DNA from: Parapedobacter sp. SGR-10
Lineage (GTDB): Bacteria; Bacteroidota; Bacteroidia; Sphingobacteriales; Sphingobacteriaceae
NCBI RefSeq assembly: GCF_011030405.1
Contig: NZ_JAAJTJ010000010.1
Location: 60,534-124,533, forward strand
DNA length: 64,000 nt
Reading direction: 5' to 3'
The notes beneath the pieces were generated by a model. The model did not search any database. It was not told the DNA's origin and saw only the letters and a program-made list of their open reading frames with translations. Of the stretch, positions 55,654 through 64,000 are shown piece after piece. Numbering within the stretch: position 1 is the stretch's first letter; each line of letters opens with the position of its first letter. Made by a program: the position numbers and the translations under genes.

Positions 55654-57003
55654 ATGACTTTATCAGCTTTGACAGCCGTCAGCCCAATAGACGGACGATA
55701 CCACAATACCACAAAAGAATTATCGGCTTACTTTTCGGAATTCGCTTTAATAAGATATCGCGTCCTCGTCGAAGTGGAATACTTCATTGCCTTGGCTGAC
55801 TCTAAAATTCCCCAACTGGCAGATTTTGACAACAGCGTAGCCGAGCAGCTAAGGGCCATTTATCGGGATTTTTCGACAGCCGATGCCCAATGGATCAAGG
55901 ACACCGAGAAGGTAACTAACCACGATGTCAAAGCAGTCGAGTATTTTTTAAAAGACAGGTTCGAAAAACTGGGATTGAATGCCTTTTTGGAATTTATCCA
56001 TTTCGGACTGACCTCACAAGACATCAACAATACAGCGATCCCCTATTCGTGGAAAGAGGCGATACACAAAGCCTACCTTCCCGCATTGCAAGAAGTCACT
56101 ACTGAATTGGATAGCTTGGCAACCGAATGGAAAGACATCGCGTTGCTGGCCAGAACACATGGACAGCCGGCCTCTCCCACCCGTTTGGGCAAAGAGATCA
56201 AGGTATTTACCGAACGCATCCAAAAGCAATTGTCACTATTGAATCAGGTACCATACGCCGCAAAATTCGGTGGAGCTACGGGCAATTTCAACGCGCACCA
56301 TGTGGCATATCCCGGACAAGATTGGGTAACATTCGGCAACAATTTTGTCAATAATACACTGGGGCTATACCGTTCGCAAACCACCACACAGATTGAGCAT
56401 TACGACAGCTTTGCAGCAAGTTGCGATACCCTCAAACGAATCAACAACATATTGATAGACCTGTGTCGTGATATATGGACCTACATATCGATGGACTATT
56501 TCAAGCAAAAGATTACGGCCGGGCAGGTCGGTTCATCCGCTATGCCACACAAGGTAAATCCGATAGACTTTGAAAACGCAGAAGGAAACTTTGGCATGGC
56601 CAACGCGCTCTTCGAGCATTTGGCGGCGAAGCTGCCTATCTCAAGGCTACAGAGAGATTTAACGGATTCTACGGTACTGCGCAACATCGGTGTACCATTT
56701 GCCCATACGCTGATCGGACTCAAATCTACGTTGAGAGGACTCCGCAAACTGATCCTAAACAAATCTGCCCTACAAAAGGACCTGGAAAACAATTGGGCTG
56801 TCGTAGCCGAAGCGATACAGACTATCCTGCGCCGAGAAGGCTATCCAAAGCCGTACGAAGCACTGAAAGATCTGACACGCACCAATACACATGTCACCCA
56901 AGAGACTATTGCAATATTCGTCGATGGACTGAACATCAGCGAAGACGTCAAAAATGAGATCAAAGCCGTCACACCGTGGAACTACACAGGAGTCACATGG
57001 TAA
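55654..57003 (+). CDS. purB: adenylosuccinate lyase
   Basis: 449 aa. Fumarase/aspartase-superfamily enzyme of purine synthesis, releasing fumarate from SAICAR and adenylosuccinate. Signature GSSAMPHKVNPIDFENAEGN, with LTAVSPIDGRYHNTTKELSAYFSEFALIRYRVLVEVEYF at the N-terminus, THGQPASPTRLG and GATGNFNAHHVAYP. Follows its own promoter and starts after the lipoprotein terminator. No anomaly. Confidence 0.98.
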   Translation: MTLSALTAVSPIDGRYHNTTKELSAYFSEFALIRYRVLVEVEYFIALADSKIPQLADFDNSVAEQLRAIYRDFSTADAQWIKDTEKVTNHDVKAVEYFLKDRFEKLGLNAFLEFIHFGLTSQDINNTAIPYSWKEAIHKAYLPALQEVTTELDSLATEWKDIALLARTHGQPASPTRLGKEIKVFTERIQKQLSLLNQVPYAAKFGGATGNFNAHHVAYPGQDWVTFGNNFVNNTLGLYRSQTTTQIEHYDSFAASCDTLKRINNILIDLCRDIWTYISMDYFKQKITAGQVGSSAMPHKVNPIDFENAEGNFGMANALFEHLAAKLPISRLQRDLTDSTVLRNIGVPFAHTLIGLKSTLRGLRKLILNKSALQKDLENNWAVVAEAIQTILRREGYPKPYEALKDLTRTNTHVTQETIAIFVDGLNISEDVKNEIKAVTPWNYTGVTW

Positions 57004-57105
57004 GCTTTGACGTGTAGATGACGAGCGTTAAAAAACAATTGATGTATATTTGTAGGCAGGAGGCAAATGTTTAAATACTAAATACTAAAAGTCTAAATAC
57101 TAAAA

Positions 57106-57660
57106 ATGGCTACTATCAACGTATATACTGAAGCGACACCTAATCCCGCAACGATGAAATTCTTGGTCAACAAGCTTTTGATCAATGGAAGTGTAGACTA
57201 TCCTGATCGGGAAAAAGCGCAAGAATCACCTTTCGCAAGGGAATTATTCAAATTCAATTTTGTTAATGGTGTATTTTTTGCCAGCAATTTCGTGACCATT
57301 ACCAAAACAGATAATGTGGCATGGGAAGATATCGAGGCTATCCTGAAAGAGTTTGTCAAAGGTGCGGTCGAATCCGAATTGAAAGTAAAAGAAGTGGTGG
57401 CAGATGACTCAGTCAATTTCGAAGGTACAGATACTGAAAAAAAGATCCAGCAGGTCCTTCACGATTACGTACGTCCCGCCGTAGAACAGGATGGTGGGGC
57501 GATCTCCTACAAATCTTTTGATGATGGGGTTGTGACCGTCATCTTAAAAGGTTCATGCAGCGGTTGTCCCTCTTCAACAATTACACTCAAAGCCGGTATT
57601 GAAGGCTTGCTGAAGCGCATGGTTCCCGAAGTGGAAGAAGTCGTCGCCGAAGCGATGTAA
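57106..57660 (+). CDS. Nfu-type Fe-S scaffold protein
   Basis: 184 aa. N-terminal Nfu domain (YTEATPNPATMKFLVNKLLI) and C-terminal NifU-like domain with the cluster-binding C-x-x-C in LKGSCSGCPSSTITLKAGIE. Carries a [4Fe-4S] cluster between two subunits and delivers it to target proteins. Works with the Suf system (sufE/sufS at 10.7-12.4 kb). Followed by a good terminator. Preceded by repeated words CTAAATACTAAA in its leader (57071-57104). Confidence 0.94.
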   Translation: MATINVYTEATPNPATMKFLVNKLLINGSVDYPDREKAQESPFARELFKFNFVNGVFFASNFVTITKTDNVAWEDIEAILKEFVKGAVESELKVKEVVADDSVNFEGTDTEKKIQQVLHDYVRPAVEQDGGAISYKSFDDGVVTVILKGSCSGCPSSTITLKAGIEGLLKRMVPEVEEVVAEAM

Positions 57661-57702
57661 AAATAGCCTTTAGCTTTAGAGCTCATGGTTTAAAATCTCA
57701 TT

Positions 57703-57738
57703 GTCCTTAGACTTCCGTAGGGTGTCTAAGGACTTTTT
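57703..57738 (+). terminator. terminator after Nfu gene
   Basis: GTCCTTAGAC pairs with GTCTAAGGAC (57724-57733), followed by five T. Confidence 0.88.
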
Positions 57739-57849
57739 CATGATGGTGGTCTCCAGACTACCATTCTGCCGCATCTGGCACAGGTATGAACAAAGCGGTG
57801 CTTGTGACTGATTTTTGCCCTGTCACTAGGGTACAAAGTATTGGTTTTT

Positions 57850-57882
57850 CCTTCGTGTCTTAGTGACTTCGTGGCATAATTA
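57850..57882. repeat. CTTCGTGTCTTAGTGACTTCGTGGC repeat inside GNAT 3' end
   Basis: A word set (CTTCGTGTC, TTAGTGACTTC, GTGGCATAAT) known in many Bacteroidota intergenic repeats. On the minus strand it encodes the last residues I-M-P-R-S-H and the TAA stop of the GNAT gene. A looser relative is at about 15450. Confidence 0.6.
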
Positions 57883-58417
57883 CTTTTTTCCGACAGTCTC
57901 GTCCTAAAAGAACCTTCTCAAATGCCTGTCTGGGATTTCCTCTCAAATAGACAATTCCACAATACGTGTACCCTGTTTTTTCGAAAACACGAAGCATGCC
58001 TGCATTATCATAATTAGTATCTGCTTTGATGCTGTACACATGCCGGGCCTGGCAGAGAGGCTCCAACGCCAACATGATCCAACTGGCCAATCCTTTGATT
58101 TTCTTGTGCTGTGATACGATGACCCTGTGTATGACAGCATATGTCCCTGTTGTCAGCCATTCACCCTCTATGATGTCATATGCAGGCTCAACATCAAAAA
58201 TCAAGGCTACATAGCCGACTATTTCGTCCCCTTCATCTACGCATACATATCCATGACCGTGGTAGATATCATTTGCTATAGTTTGCGGATTGGGGTATCC
58301 GTCCTGCCACTGCGTACTTCCCTCCTGTCTACGCTTCTCAATACCCTGTTCGAAAAGCGGCCAAATGGTATCCACCTCCTCCGCTTTTGCTTTTCTTAGC
58401 TGTAATTTGTCCAACAT
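57860..58417 (-). CDS. GNAT-family N-acetyltransferase
   Basis: 185 aa. N-terminal LQLRKAKAEEVDTIWPLFEQG and the acetyl-CoA-binding region VIHRVIVSQHKKIKGLASWIMLAL... then a typical late GNAT helix (NAGMLRVFEKTGYTYCGIVYLRG). The family acetylates amines; target not known. Its last six residues (IMPRSH) and stop come from a dispersed intergenic repeat, so the native end was probably a little shorter and replaced by the repeat. It is followed on the same strand (downstream) by nothing; the ABC-2 permease gene lies upstream. Confidence 0.88.
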   Translation of the reverse strand: MLDKLQLRKAKAEEVDTIWPLFEQGIEKRRQEGSTQWQDGYPNPQTIANDIYHGHGYVCVDEGDEIVGYVALIFDVEPAYDIIEGEWLTTGTYAVIHRVIVSQHKKIKGLASWIMLALEPLCQARHVYSIKADTNYDNAGMLRVFEKTGYTYCGIVYLRGNPRQAFEKVLLGRDCRKKVIMPRSH

Positions 58418-58450
58418 ATTCCCAAAAGAACAAAAAAATTATAAAAAAAT

Positions 58451-58478
58451 ATAGAGACGCGATTAATTGCGTCTCTAC
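58451..58478. repeat. palindrome family A, copy 7 (holds permease stop)
   Basis: ATAGAGACGCGATT... with two mismatches between arms. On the minus strand it supplies the TAG stop (58475-58477) of the ABC-2 permease gene. Confidence 0.88.
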
Positions 58479-59626
58479 GATTTTACCTTCCTAATCTTCA
58501 TCTGCAACAACACAACCGATGCCACAAAAGTGACAATAGCAATGATAGCTAGCCCCCATATAGATCCTCGCACATATTCAGCTGCACCTCCTTCAATGAG
58601 CATCGTCCGGAAGATCTGCAAATAATGCGTCAACGGGATCATATCCGCTATATACACGACCCATGTTGGCATTTGGCTCAGAGGCCACGTAAATCCGCTG
58701 ATGATAAATGATGGTGTCGCGATGACCATTAGGATTTCGGTCGCCTTGAGTTGACTGGGAATAGCTATACTAACCAAAATACCGATAAAACACACTGCTA
58801 GCAGAAATAATATAGAAGCTCCCCAAAAGGCAAAACCCTCAACATGCAGCGGCATCCTGTAATAAACGGAGTAACCATAATACAATGCGTAGATACCAAT
58901 GGACATCAACAGGTAAGGCATGATCTTGATCAGAATCAAGACAAATACATTGGAGGACCTATCCACCAGTTCCTTAAACGTGCCGCGTTCAAATTCCGAG
59001 GCAAAGCTCAGCGCCAATCCCAACATCATGACCTGTTGCAGCACCGTAAGCAATACACCAGGCAACATGAAATACAGATAGTTTCCACTACGGATATGCT
59101 GTCTGATAATGGTCGTCTTAAAAGGCTCGTACTGCTGTGAAGCTATGTAGGCCGGTACTCCCTTTTTCTCCTGTGCCTTGATCTGAATCCCTGCTTTCAA
59201 TGTTCCGGCACATACATTGACCGCCATCATGGCATAGTTGGAGGTCAGTGTATTGGAAGCATTGACAAATAAGGTCAACTCCGTACTCCGGTTGTAATTG
59301 ACATCCGATGCAAAACCACGCGGTATATGTACGACGACCGTAGCTTCACTTTTCATTGCCGTTTCGTTGGCCTTGAACGCATCCGGCAGTACATCCGAAA
59401 CGTAGATGACCTCACTCTCGTTGAACATATCAATCAGTTGACGGCTCAATGGGCTACGATCCTCATCGACGACGACTATAGGTAAATGTGTGACCTTACC
59501 CTGCTTATATACATTACCCACCAATACGCCGTATAGGATCGGTGCGCCCAAGAATAAAATAAGCAAAACTTTGTTCTGATAGAATAACGCAAACTCTCGT
59601 TTGATCAGATTCCAAAAATTTTTCAT
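58475..59626 (-). CDS. ABC-2 type exporter permease
   Basis: 383 aa. One N-terminal helix (VLLILFLGAPILYGVLVGN), a large extracytoplasmic loop (~residues 40-180) and five C-terminal helices (LPGVLLTVLQQVMMLGLALSFASEFERGT ... TPSFIISGFTWPLSQMP), the YhhJ/YbhR-type layout. It lies 43 bp after HlyD in a TolC-HlyD-permease operon; no ATPase gene is present in the window. The stop codon is in palindrome copy 7. Exports an unknown substrate. Confidence 0.9.
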   Translation of the reverse strand: MKNFWNLIKREFALFYQNKVLLILFLGAPILYGVLVGNVYKQGKVTHLPIVVVDEDRSPLSRQLIDMFNESEVIYVSDVLPDAFKANETAMKSEATVVVHIPRGFASDVNYNRSTELTLFVNASNTLTSNYAMMAVNVCAGTLKAGIQIKAQEKKGVPAYIASQQYEPFKTTIIRQHIRSGNYLYFMLPGVLLTVLQQVMMLGLALSFASEFERGTFKELVDRSSNVFVLILIKIMPYLLMSIGIYALYYGYSVYYRMPLHVEGFAFWGASILFLLAVCFIGILVSIAIPSQLKATEILMVIATPSFIISGFTWPLSQMPTWVVYIADMIPLTHYLQIFRTMLIEGGAAEYVRGSIWGLAIIAIVTFVASVVLLQMKIRKVKS

Positions 59627-59669
59627 TAGAATATTTTTTCAATTGCAATTCATACAGACCTCATACCTG

Positions 59670-60635
59670 TTATTGTCCGTCGCTGATAACGAAAGTTGCT
59701 TTGGTCAACAGCTCTTTGCTCTCGTCCTTACGAACCGGCTTCAAACGAACCTCAAATAAGGTTTCCTGCTGCTCAAAATCAGGATATGCCGTGCTGATAT
59801 TCGCATACGAGCTCAACGGTTTGATGGTCTCGACCACAGTCACTATCTTCTTGTTGTCCAGATAAGGGATCGTCACATCTTTTTGTGTTCCTTTCGCAAA
59901 ATCCTTAACCTTGCTTTCCGGTACGGTCATGCGAAAATAGGCACCCTCCTCTATATATCCGGACACCAGACTATAACCTGCTAAGGCCAATTCGCCAATC
60001 TTCAAATTGATAGTTTCGACAGTCATATCCTGTGGAGCCAGCACAAAGCGCTCCCGGGCCGCTATGTTAACTTCGGAAACAGCTCCCAACGCACGTTCTT
60101 TCTGTCCCAAAGCCATTTTTTGCTGCTCGACACGTGCCCCATGTTTCACATCGGCCAACTCGGCCTGAGCAGCAAGGTATTGGTTTTTTGCCCCTTGGTA
60201 TTTGGCATACACCTCATCGTATTTCTGTTGAGAGACCAACGAATCCGCCAATAGGTTGCGCATACGATCCAATGATTTTTGGGCAAAATCGTATTGCTCT
60301 TTCAGCCCATCGACTTTAGCGTTCAATTGTACCAACTGGCCATCTGTCGCTCCTTTCAAGGCCATCTCATACTGTGCCTGCGCGGATTCCAATGCACCCT
60401 GAGCCTGAAGGGATTTTGCATCGACCTCCGGCAATTCCAAGATCAGCAGTGTATCTCCCTTCTGGACAAACTGTCCTTCTTCGATCAATATACGGTGTAC
60501 TTTGCCAGGCACTTTAGTCGTGACCGACAACTGATCACGCTCGATCTTTCCTTCAAAAGATTTGTAATTTGCTGTGCGATTTGAACAGCTTTGGAATAAA
60601 ATGAATGTACCTAGAATATATAGTGCTTTTTTCAT
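59670..60635 (-). CDS. HlyD/membrane-fusion protein, lipoprotein
   Basis: 321 aa. N-terminal lipoprotein signal with cysteine in LFQSCSNRT. Biotin-lipoyl-like halves (VPGKVHRILIEEGQFVQKGDTLLILELPEVDAKSLQAQG) flank a coiled-coil (ALESAQAQYEMALKG ... GARVEQQKMALGQKERALG). Connects the inner-membrane ABC-2 permease with TolC. It starts 3 bp after the TolC gene stop, so the two are tightly coupled. Confidence 0.92.
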   Translation of the reverse strand: MKKALYILGTFILFQSCSNRTANYKSFEGKIERDQLSVTTKVPGKVHRILIEEGQFVQKGDTLLILELPEVDAKSLQAQGALESAQAQYEMALKGATDGQLVQLNAKVDGLKEQYDFAQKSLDRMRNLLADSLVSQQKYDEVYAKYQGAKNQYLAAQAELADVKHGARVEQQKMALGQKERALGAVSEVNIAARERFVLAPQDMTVETINLKIGELALAGYSLVSGYIEEGAYFRMTVPESKVKDFAKGTQKDVTIPYLDNKKIVTVVETIKPLSSYANISTAYPDFEQQETLFEVRLKPVRKDESKELLTKATFVISDGQ

Positions 60636-60638
60636 GAT

Positions 60639-62030
60639 TTATTGCATTATTGTCTGATAAAGATTCCCGTTTGCTTTCAATAGTTCAGTGGCCATGCTTC
60701 GCTGGCTCAATATCTGGTTGAAATAACTCAACGAATGCTTGTAATACTCATTTTCAGCCTCCAACCGTTCTGTCACATCCAACAAGCCTTCTTCAAACTG
60801 GCGGGATGCCAATCGCATATTATTTTTAGCGATCGTGACCTGTTGTTGGTTGACAGCTATTTTTTTCAAAGCCAATTCGTAGTCCGATTTGGTCTTTCGT
60901 TGGAGTAACGACAGTTTTTCACGTGTATCATCCAGTTTGTTGGCATTGATCTGTAAATCCAAACGAGCCTTTTCTATAGATGATTTATGCGCCTTTCCTT
61001 CAAATATATTCCACTTCATCCCCACACCCACGGCATAGCCAGGAAAGGCACGAAAATGGTTGCTAGACATCTTCACATCTCCAATATGGGGTATATCCTG
61101 CAAAGTCATATCCGTACCAAACGCATTGACATACGATACATTTCCAAAAGCAAATAGCATCGGAAGTTGCGCACCTTTTTCTTTCTTCAAGACATATTCA
61201 AAAGCTTTTTGCGAAGCCTCCAACGCCTGCAATTCCTTTCTGTTCATTTGCATAGCTTCCTCGCCGCCCAATACGATTTCAGACAAAGTATAGGATATCG
61301 AATGCAGTTCCTGCTGGGGCAATCCGGTCAACTCTTCGAGCTTATAGTATAACAGCTCACGATTGCTCTGCACTTCCGCCTTTTTACTCTCCAACTCCAA
61401 CATAGCCAATTTGATTTTATCCCTATCGTAAGGAATCGCAAAACCATTTTCTATCGCCTTGACTACCTTTTGGTGCTCTTTGCGCAATCGCTTGTCCGAA
61501 TCCTCGATCAGCAGATCTATCTCCCTCAGCAACATCAGTTGATCAAAGGAAAGAATCACTTCCTGTGCCAACTGATCATAACCTGCCTCCGTCATCAATT
61601 CCTGTGCTTTGGCCTTATGCTCCAAAGCTTTCTTTCCGTTGGTAATCTGCAAGCCACTAAAAATAACTTGTTTGGCTGTAACTCCGGCGAGGCCTACCTG
61701 CGTAGAGACCGTGCCTTTTTGCGACCCTTCAAACAGATTGATCCCGGTCAAAGGCAACTGTTGGGTAGGCAGATCCAAATCAAAACCCGAATGCAGATAG
61801 CCGTAACCTGCATTCGCCGTAAGGATAGGCAATAATTTACCTTGAACCATCTCTTTATCTAAAAGGGTCTTTTGGTTTTCTAAGATCGAGTTTTGCAAGG
61901 ATTTGTTGTGTACGACAGCCTGTTGGACAGGTGTCTTAAAAGCATCGAACGGTTGCTGGGCATACAAGCCAACACTTCCTCCCGCCACAAAAGCCGATAC
62001 GAAAGCAAAATAACGGAACAACTTCTTCAT
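60639..62030 (-). CDS. TolC-family outer-membrane channel
   Basis: 463 aa from ATG 62030 (MKKLFRYFAFVSAFVAGG); the Met four residues earlier (62042) is also possible. Signal peptide ends GLYAQ. The long alternating helices with repeats of KALEHKAKAQELMTEAGYD / NRELLYYKLEELTGL and ASRQFEEGLLDVTERLEAENEYYKHSLSYFNQILSQ fit OEP/TolC channels. First gene of the exporter operon. Export partner of HlyD and permease just downstream. Confidence 0.9.
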   Translation of the reverse strand: MKKLFRYFAFVSAFVAGGSVGLYAQQPFDAFKTPVQQAVVHNKSLQNSILENQKTLLDKEMVQGKLLPILTANAGYGYLHSGFDLDLPTQQLPLTGINLFEGSQKGTVSTQVGLAGVTAKQVIFSGLQITNGKKALEHKAKAQELMTEAGYDQLAQEVILSFDQLMLLREIDLLIEDSDKRLRKEHQKVVKAIENGFAIPYDRDKIKLAMLELESKKAEVQSNRELLYYKLEELTGLPQQELHSISYTLSEIVLGGEEAMQMNRKELQALEASQKAFEYVLKKEKGAQLPMLFAFGNVSYVNAFGTDMTLQDIPHIGDVKMSSNHFRAFPGYAVGVGMKWNIFEGKAHKSSIEKARLDLQINANKLDDTREKLSLLQRKTKSDYELALKKIAVNQQQVTIAKNNMRLASRQFEEGLLDVTERLEAENEYYKHSLSYFNQILSQRSMATELLKANGNLYQTIMQ

Positions 62031-62113
62031 ACCTTTTGACATTTTCTATTTTTAACAGGACAAAATTGCGACTTATCTTTCAAATAAATTTTCAGATATC
62101 TTAAAAAAGCACA

Positions 62114-62674
62114 TCACTTCATCCCCCGTATCACGGATAGCGTCTGCTGTGAAATCCCCAAATAAGATGCAATATGCCCCAAGGACACATGCTGAAACAA
62201 TTCAGGATTCTCGGCAATCAACGATTGATAACGTTCGTGTGCGGTTTCAAATTGGCTCCGGTAAAAACGTTTGGAAAAAGCTATCAGCATATCCAACAGT
62301 ATCTTTTGGATAATCTGGTTGACCGTAATATTGGTCTCGGCCAACTCCTTTATCGGCGCAAAGGGAAATATACTTATCCGCGAGGGTACCAATGCCTGAA
62401 AGCCCACATAACTCGGCTTGTGGTACATCACGCTTTCGACAGCTGTACTCAACGTCTGTGGAGCAAAGAAATAATGGGTAACGTCTTTTTTGTTCTTGAA
62501 ATAAAAAACACGGGCAAAGCCACTCTCTATAAAATAGATATGTTTCAAATAGTTTCCCGGCTCAAAGACAACCTCCCCTTTCTGGTATTCTTTGGTTTCT
62601 GTGATCGAATCAAAGAAGATTTCCAGATCCTCGTCAATCTTATATTCCTGTTTTAAGTAATCTATTAGGTTCAT
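62114..62674 (-). CDS. Crp/Fnr-family regulator
   Basis: 186 aa. N-terminal cyclic-nucleotide-like beta-barrel (ETKEYQKGEVVFEPGNYLKHIYFIESGFARVFYF) and C-terminal helix-turn-helix (VSLGHIASYLGISQQTLSVIRG). No cysteine cluster of FNR type. It lies 72 bp upstream of the exporter operon, same strand, and likely controls it; Bacteroidota proteins of this form often control stress or efflux genes. Ligand unknown. Confidence 0.9.
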   Translation of the reverse strand: MNLIDYLKQEYKIDEDLEIFFDSITETKEYQKGEVVFEPGNYLKHIYFIESGFARVFYFKNKKDVTHYFFAPQTLSTAVESVMYHKPSYVGFQALVPSRISIFPFAPIKELAETNITVNQIIQKILLDMLIAFSKRFYRSQFETAHERYQSLIAENPELFQHVSLGHIASYLGISQQTLSVIRGMK

Positions 62675-62731
62675 ACCAATCGTTTTGCAATACCTAAAGT
62701 AAGTTATTTTGTAGAGATATGAAAAAAAATG

Positions 62732-62766
62732 TCTCCTATGTTTGTTTCCAGCAAAAACAGGAGACG
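62732..62766. repeat. GTCTCCT...AGGAGAC hairpin upstream of rpsF promoter
   Basis: GTCTCCT (62732-62738) pairs with AGGAGAC (62760-62766). Just before it GTAGAGATATG and TGTCTC could be a degraded family A palindrome. Confidence 0.4.
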
Positions 62767-62826
62767 ACCTCCATCTTTACCTTAAAAGTTTTTCACTTTT
62801 TACTTTTTATTTTTTACTTTTCTTCC

Positions 62827-62834
62827 TACCTTTG
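62827..62834 (+). promoter_or_regulatory. rpsF operon promoter
   Basis: TACCTTTG followed by C. The ~45-base leader contains TTCCG...CGGAA (62839-62853), a small hairpin that could take part in S6:S18 feedback; this is only a guess. Confidence 0.65.
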
Positions 62835-62885
62835 CACTTCCGTAAATGCGGAATTGTTTAGTTAAATAAAATTTATAACACAAAA

Positions 62886-63254
62886 ATGCAACAGTACGAA
62901 TCTGTCATCATTCTTACCCCGTTGCTTTCAGAGGAGGTCGCAAAAGAGGCTATTGCCAAATTCAAAACTATCCTTACAGAAGGCGGAGCCGAAATTATCG
63001 CAGAAGATAATTGGGGTTTGAAAAAATTAGCGTATCCAATCCAGAAAAAAACAACTGGATTCTATCACTTAACTGAATTCAAGGCTCCGGGTGAATTAAT
63101 CAAAAAATTAGAGCTTGAATACAAGCGTGACGAACGTGTGATGCGTTTCCTAACCATTTCATTGGACAAACATGCTATCGCATACAATGAAAAGAAACGT
63201 AGCGGTGCATTCAACAAAAAAGCTGAAACTAAAACTGAGGAGGTAGCAAACTAA
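62886..63254 (+). CDS. rpsF: 30S ribosomal protein S6
   Basis: 122 aa. [60 protein letters not shown] and [16 protein letters not shown] are the S6 core. The C-terminal ~20 residues are a charged tail. S6 pairs with S18 on the 30S platform. The TAA stop shares its last base with the rpsR ATG (63254). Confidence 0.98.
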   Translation: MQQYESVIILTPLLSEEVAKEAIAKFKTILTEGGAEIIAEDNWGLKKLAYPIQKKTTGFYHLTEFKAPGELIKKLELEYKRDERVMRFLTISLDKHAIAYNEKKRSGAFNKKAETKTEEVAN

Positions 63255-63517
63255 TGGCAAACGACAATATCCAATACGTAACCGCCCCCAAAGTGGAGGA
63301 CAACCGTAAAAAATACTGCCGTTTCAAAAAGAACGGTATCAAGTATATCGATTACAAAGACGCCAACTTCCTGTTGAAGTTTGTCAATGAGCAAGGCAAA
63401 ATCCTTCCTCGTCGTCTTACAGGTACATCAGCAAAATTTCAACGTAAAGTAGCACAAGCCGTAAAACGCGCGCGTATCATCGGCCTATTGCCTTACGTAA
63501 CTGATTCATTAAAATAA
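63254..63517 (+). CDS. rpsR: 30S ribosomal protein S18
   Basis: 87 aa. [63 protein letters not shown] is the complete S18 sequence pattern. The start codon overlaps the rpsF stop by one base, so translation is coupled, as usual for the S6-S18 pair. Confidence 0.98.
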   Translation: MANDNIQYVTAPKVEDNRKKYCRFKKNGIKYIDYKDANFLLKFVNEQGKILPRRLTGTSAKFQRKVAQAVKRARIIGLLPYVTDSLK

Positions 63518-63530
63518 GGAGGATACGATA

Positions 63531-63974
63531 ATGGAACTTATATTAAAACAAGATGTCAAGCACCTTGGCGAAAAAGACGATATCGTAGTAGTAAAACCCG
63601 GTTACGGACGCAACTACCTTATTCCTCAAGGATTCGCTATATTGGCTACGCCATCGGCAAAAAAAGTATTGGCTGAGAACATCAAACAGGCTCAGTTCAA
63701 ACAAGAGAAAATCAAAAAAGACGCTACGGAATTGGCTAGCAAATTGGAAAGCGCAAAACTTACTATCGGCGCTAAAGCTGGTGAAACCGGCAAGATCTTC
63801 GGTAAAGTAAACAGTATCCAAATTGCAGAAGCTTTGAAAGCACAAGGCTTTGACGTAGACCGTCGCCGTATCACATTCGAAACAGAGCCTAAAACACTGG
63901 GTGAATACGTAGCAAACCTAAACTTGCACAAAGAAGTAAAAGTTCAGGTTCCTTTCGAAGTTGTCGCTGAATAA
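63531..63974 (+). CDS. rplI: 50S ribosomal protein L9
   Basis: 147 aa. N-terminal MELILKQDVKHLGEKDDIVVVKPGYGRNYLIPQGFA is the L9 rRNA-binding domain; a long central helix (KKVLAENIKQAQFKQEKIKKDATELASKLESAKLT) and C-terminal domain follow. A real Shine-Dalgarno-like AGGAGG precedes it (63517-63522). Third gene of rpsF-rpsR-rplI. Confidence 0.98.
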   Translation: MELILKQDVKHLGEKDDIVVVKPGYGRNYLIPQGFAILATPSAKKVLAENIKQAQFKQEKIKKDATELASKLESAKLTIGAKAGETGKIFGKVNSIQIAEALKAQGFDVDRRRITFETEPKTLGEYVANLNLHKEVKVQVPFEVVAE

Positions 63975-64000
63975 AATTATATTTAGCACCAAAATATAAA

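Overview
ORGANISM. The window looks like chromosomal DNA of a member of Bacteroidota, most likely Sphingobacteriales (Sphingobacterium/Pedobacter-like; this last step is inference from protein flavour only). Support: many genes carry the Bacteroidota -7 promoter word TAnnTTTG and lack clear Shine-Dalgarno sites; there is a type IX secretion 'plug' (DUF5103) protein, a WbqC protein, M16 peptidase pairs, small TolC/HlyD/ABC-2 exporter genes, and rpsF-rpsR-rplI and SufE/SufS arrangements usual for the phylum. About 64 protein genes, three tRNA genes and many small repeats are supported. LAYOUT. 1-9.6 kb: a minus-strand catabolic operon (fucose-isomerase-like, ribulokinase-like, SSS symporter, DapA/NanA-family lyase, secreted sulfatase, secreted BNR/sialidase-like protein cut by the window edge) with a divergent AraC regulator. 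9.7-25.5 kb: housekeeping and redox genes (murI, sufE/sufS, acyl-ACP desaturase, MarR regulator, FNR, ferredoxin, NDH-2, PolX, a small XRE regulator facing a membrane protein, metallopeptidase, PhnA, deacetylase, aminotransferase, nuclease, a frameshifted outer-membrane barrel). 25.5-43.6 kb: M16 pair, gpsA-hemF, acetyltransferase, WbqC, lipid-A-type acyltransferase plus glycosyltransferase, ligA-dapA, T9SS plug, amino-acid permease, OmpA lipoprotein, GH144-like protein. 43.7-49 kb: the accessory part: tRNA-Gly and tRNA-Leu, a stress cluster (PA2169-type and DUF892 ferritin-like proteins), rplS, tRNA-Pro, and directly behind tRNA-Pro a two-gene PD-(D/E)XK nuclease plus HEXXH protease island with a gene remnant between them. 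49-64 kb: pyrG-yidC, M48 peptidase, acyl-CoA dehydrogenase, a small lipoprotein, purB, Nfu, GNAT, a TolC-HlyD-ABC-2 exporter with a Crp/Fnr regulator, and rpsF-rpsR-rplI. WHAT STANDS OUT. (1) A dispersed perfect or near-perfect palindrome family (GTAGAGACG...CGTCTCTAC, seven copies) sits almost always at gene ends and supplies the stop codon of at least four genes; a second repeat supplies the last residues of the GNAT gene. (2) The tRNA-Pro-linked nuclease/protease pair is the best candidate for an undescribed (possibly defence) system. (3) PolX has lost its polymerase aspartates but keeps its PHP nuclease motifs. (4) A perfect TACAAC-N6-GTTGTA operator lies between the XRE regulator and its divergent membrane-protein gene. 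(5) The sugar operon mixes an isomerase and kinase with an atypical lyase and lacks an aldolase or epimerase for the expected phosphoketose. No CRISPR array, prophage, rRNA operon or intact transposase was seen.
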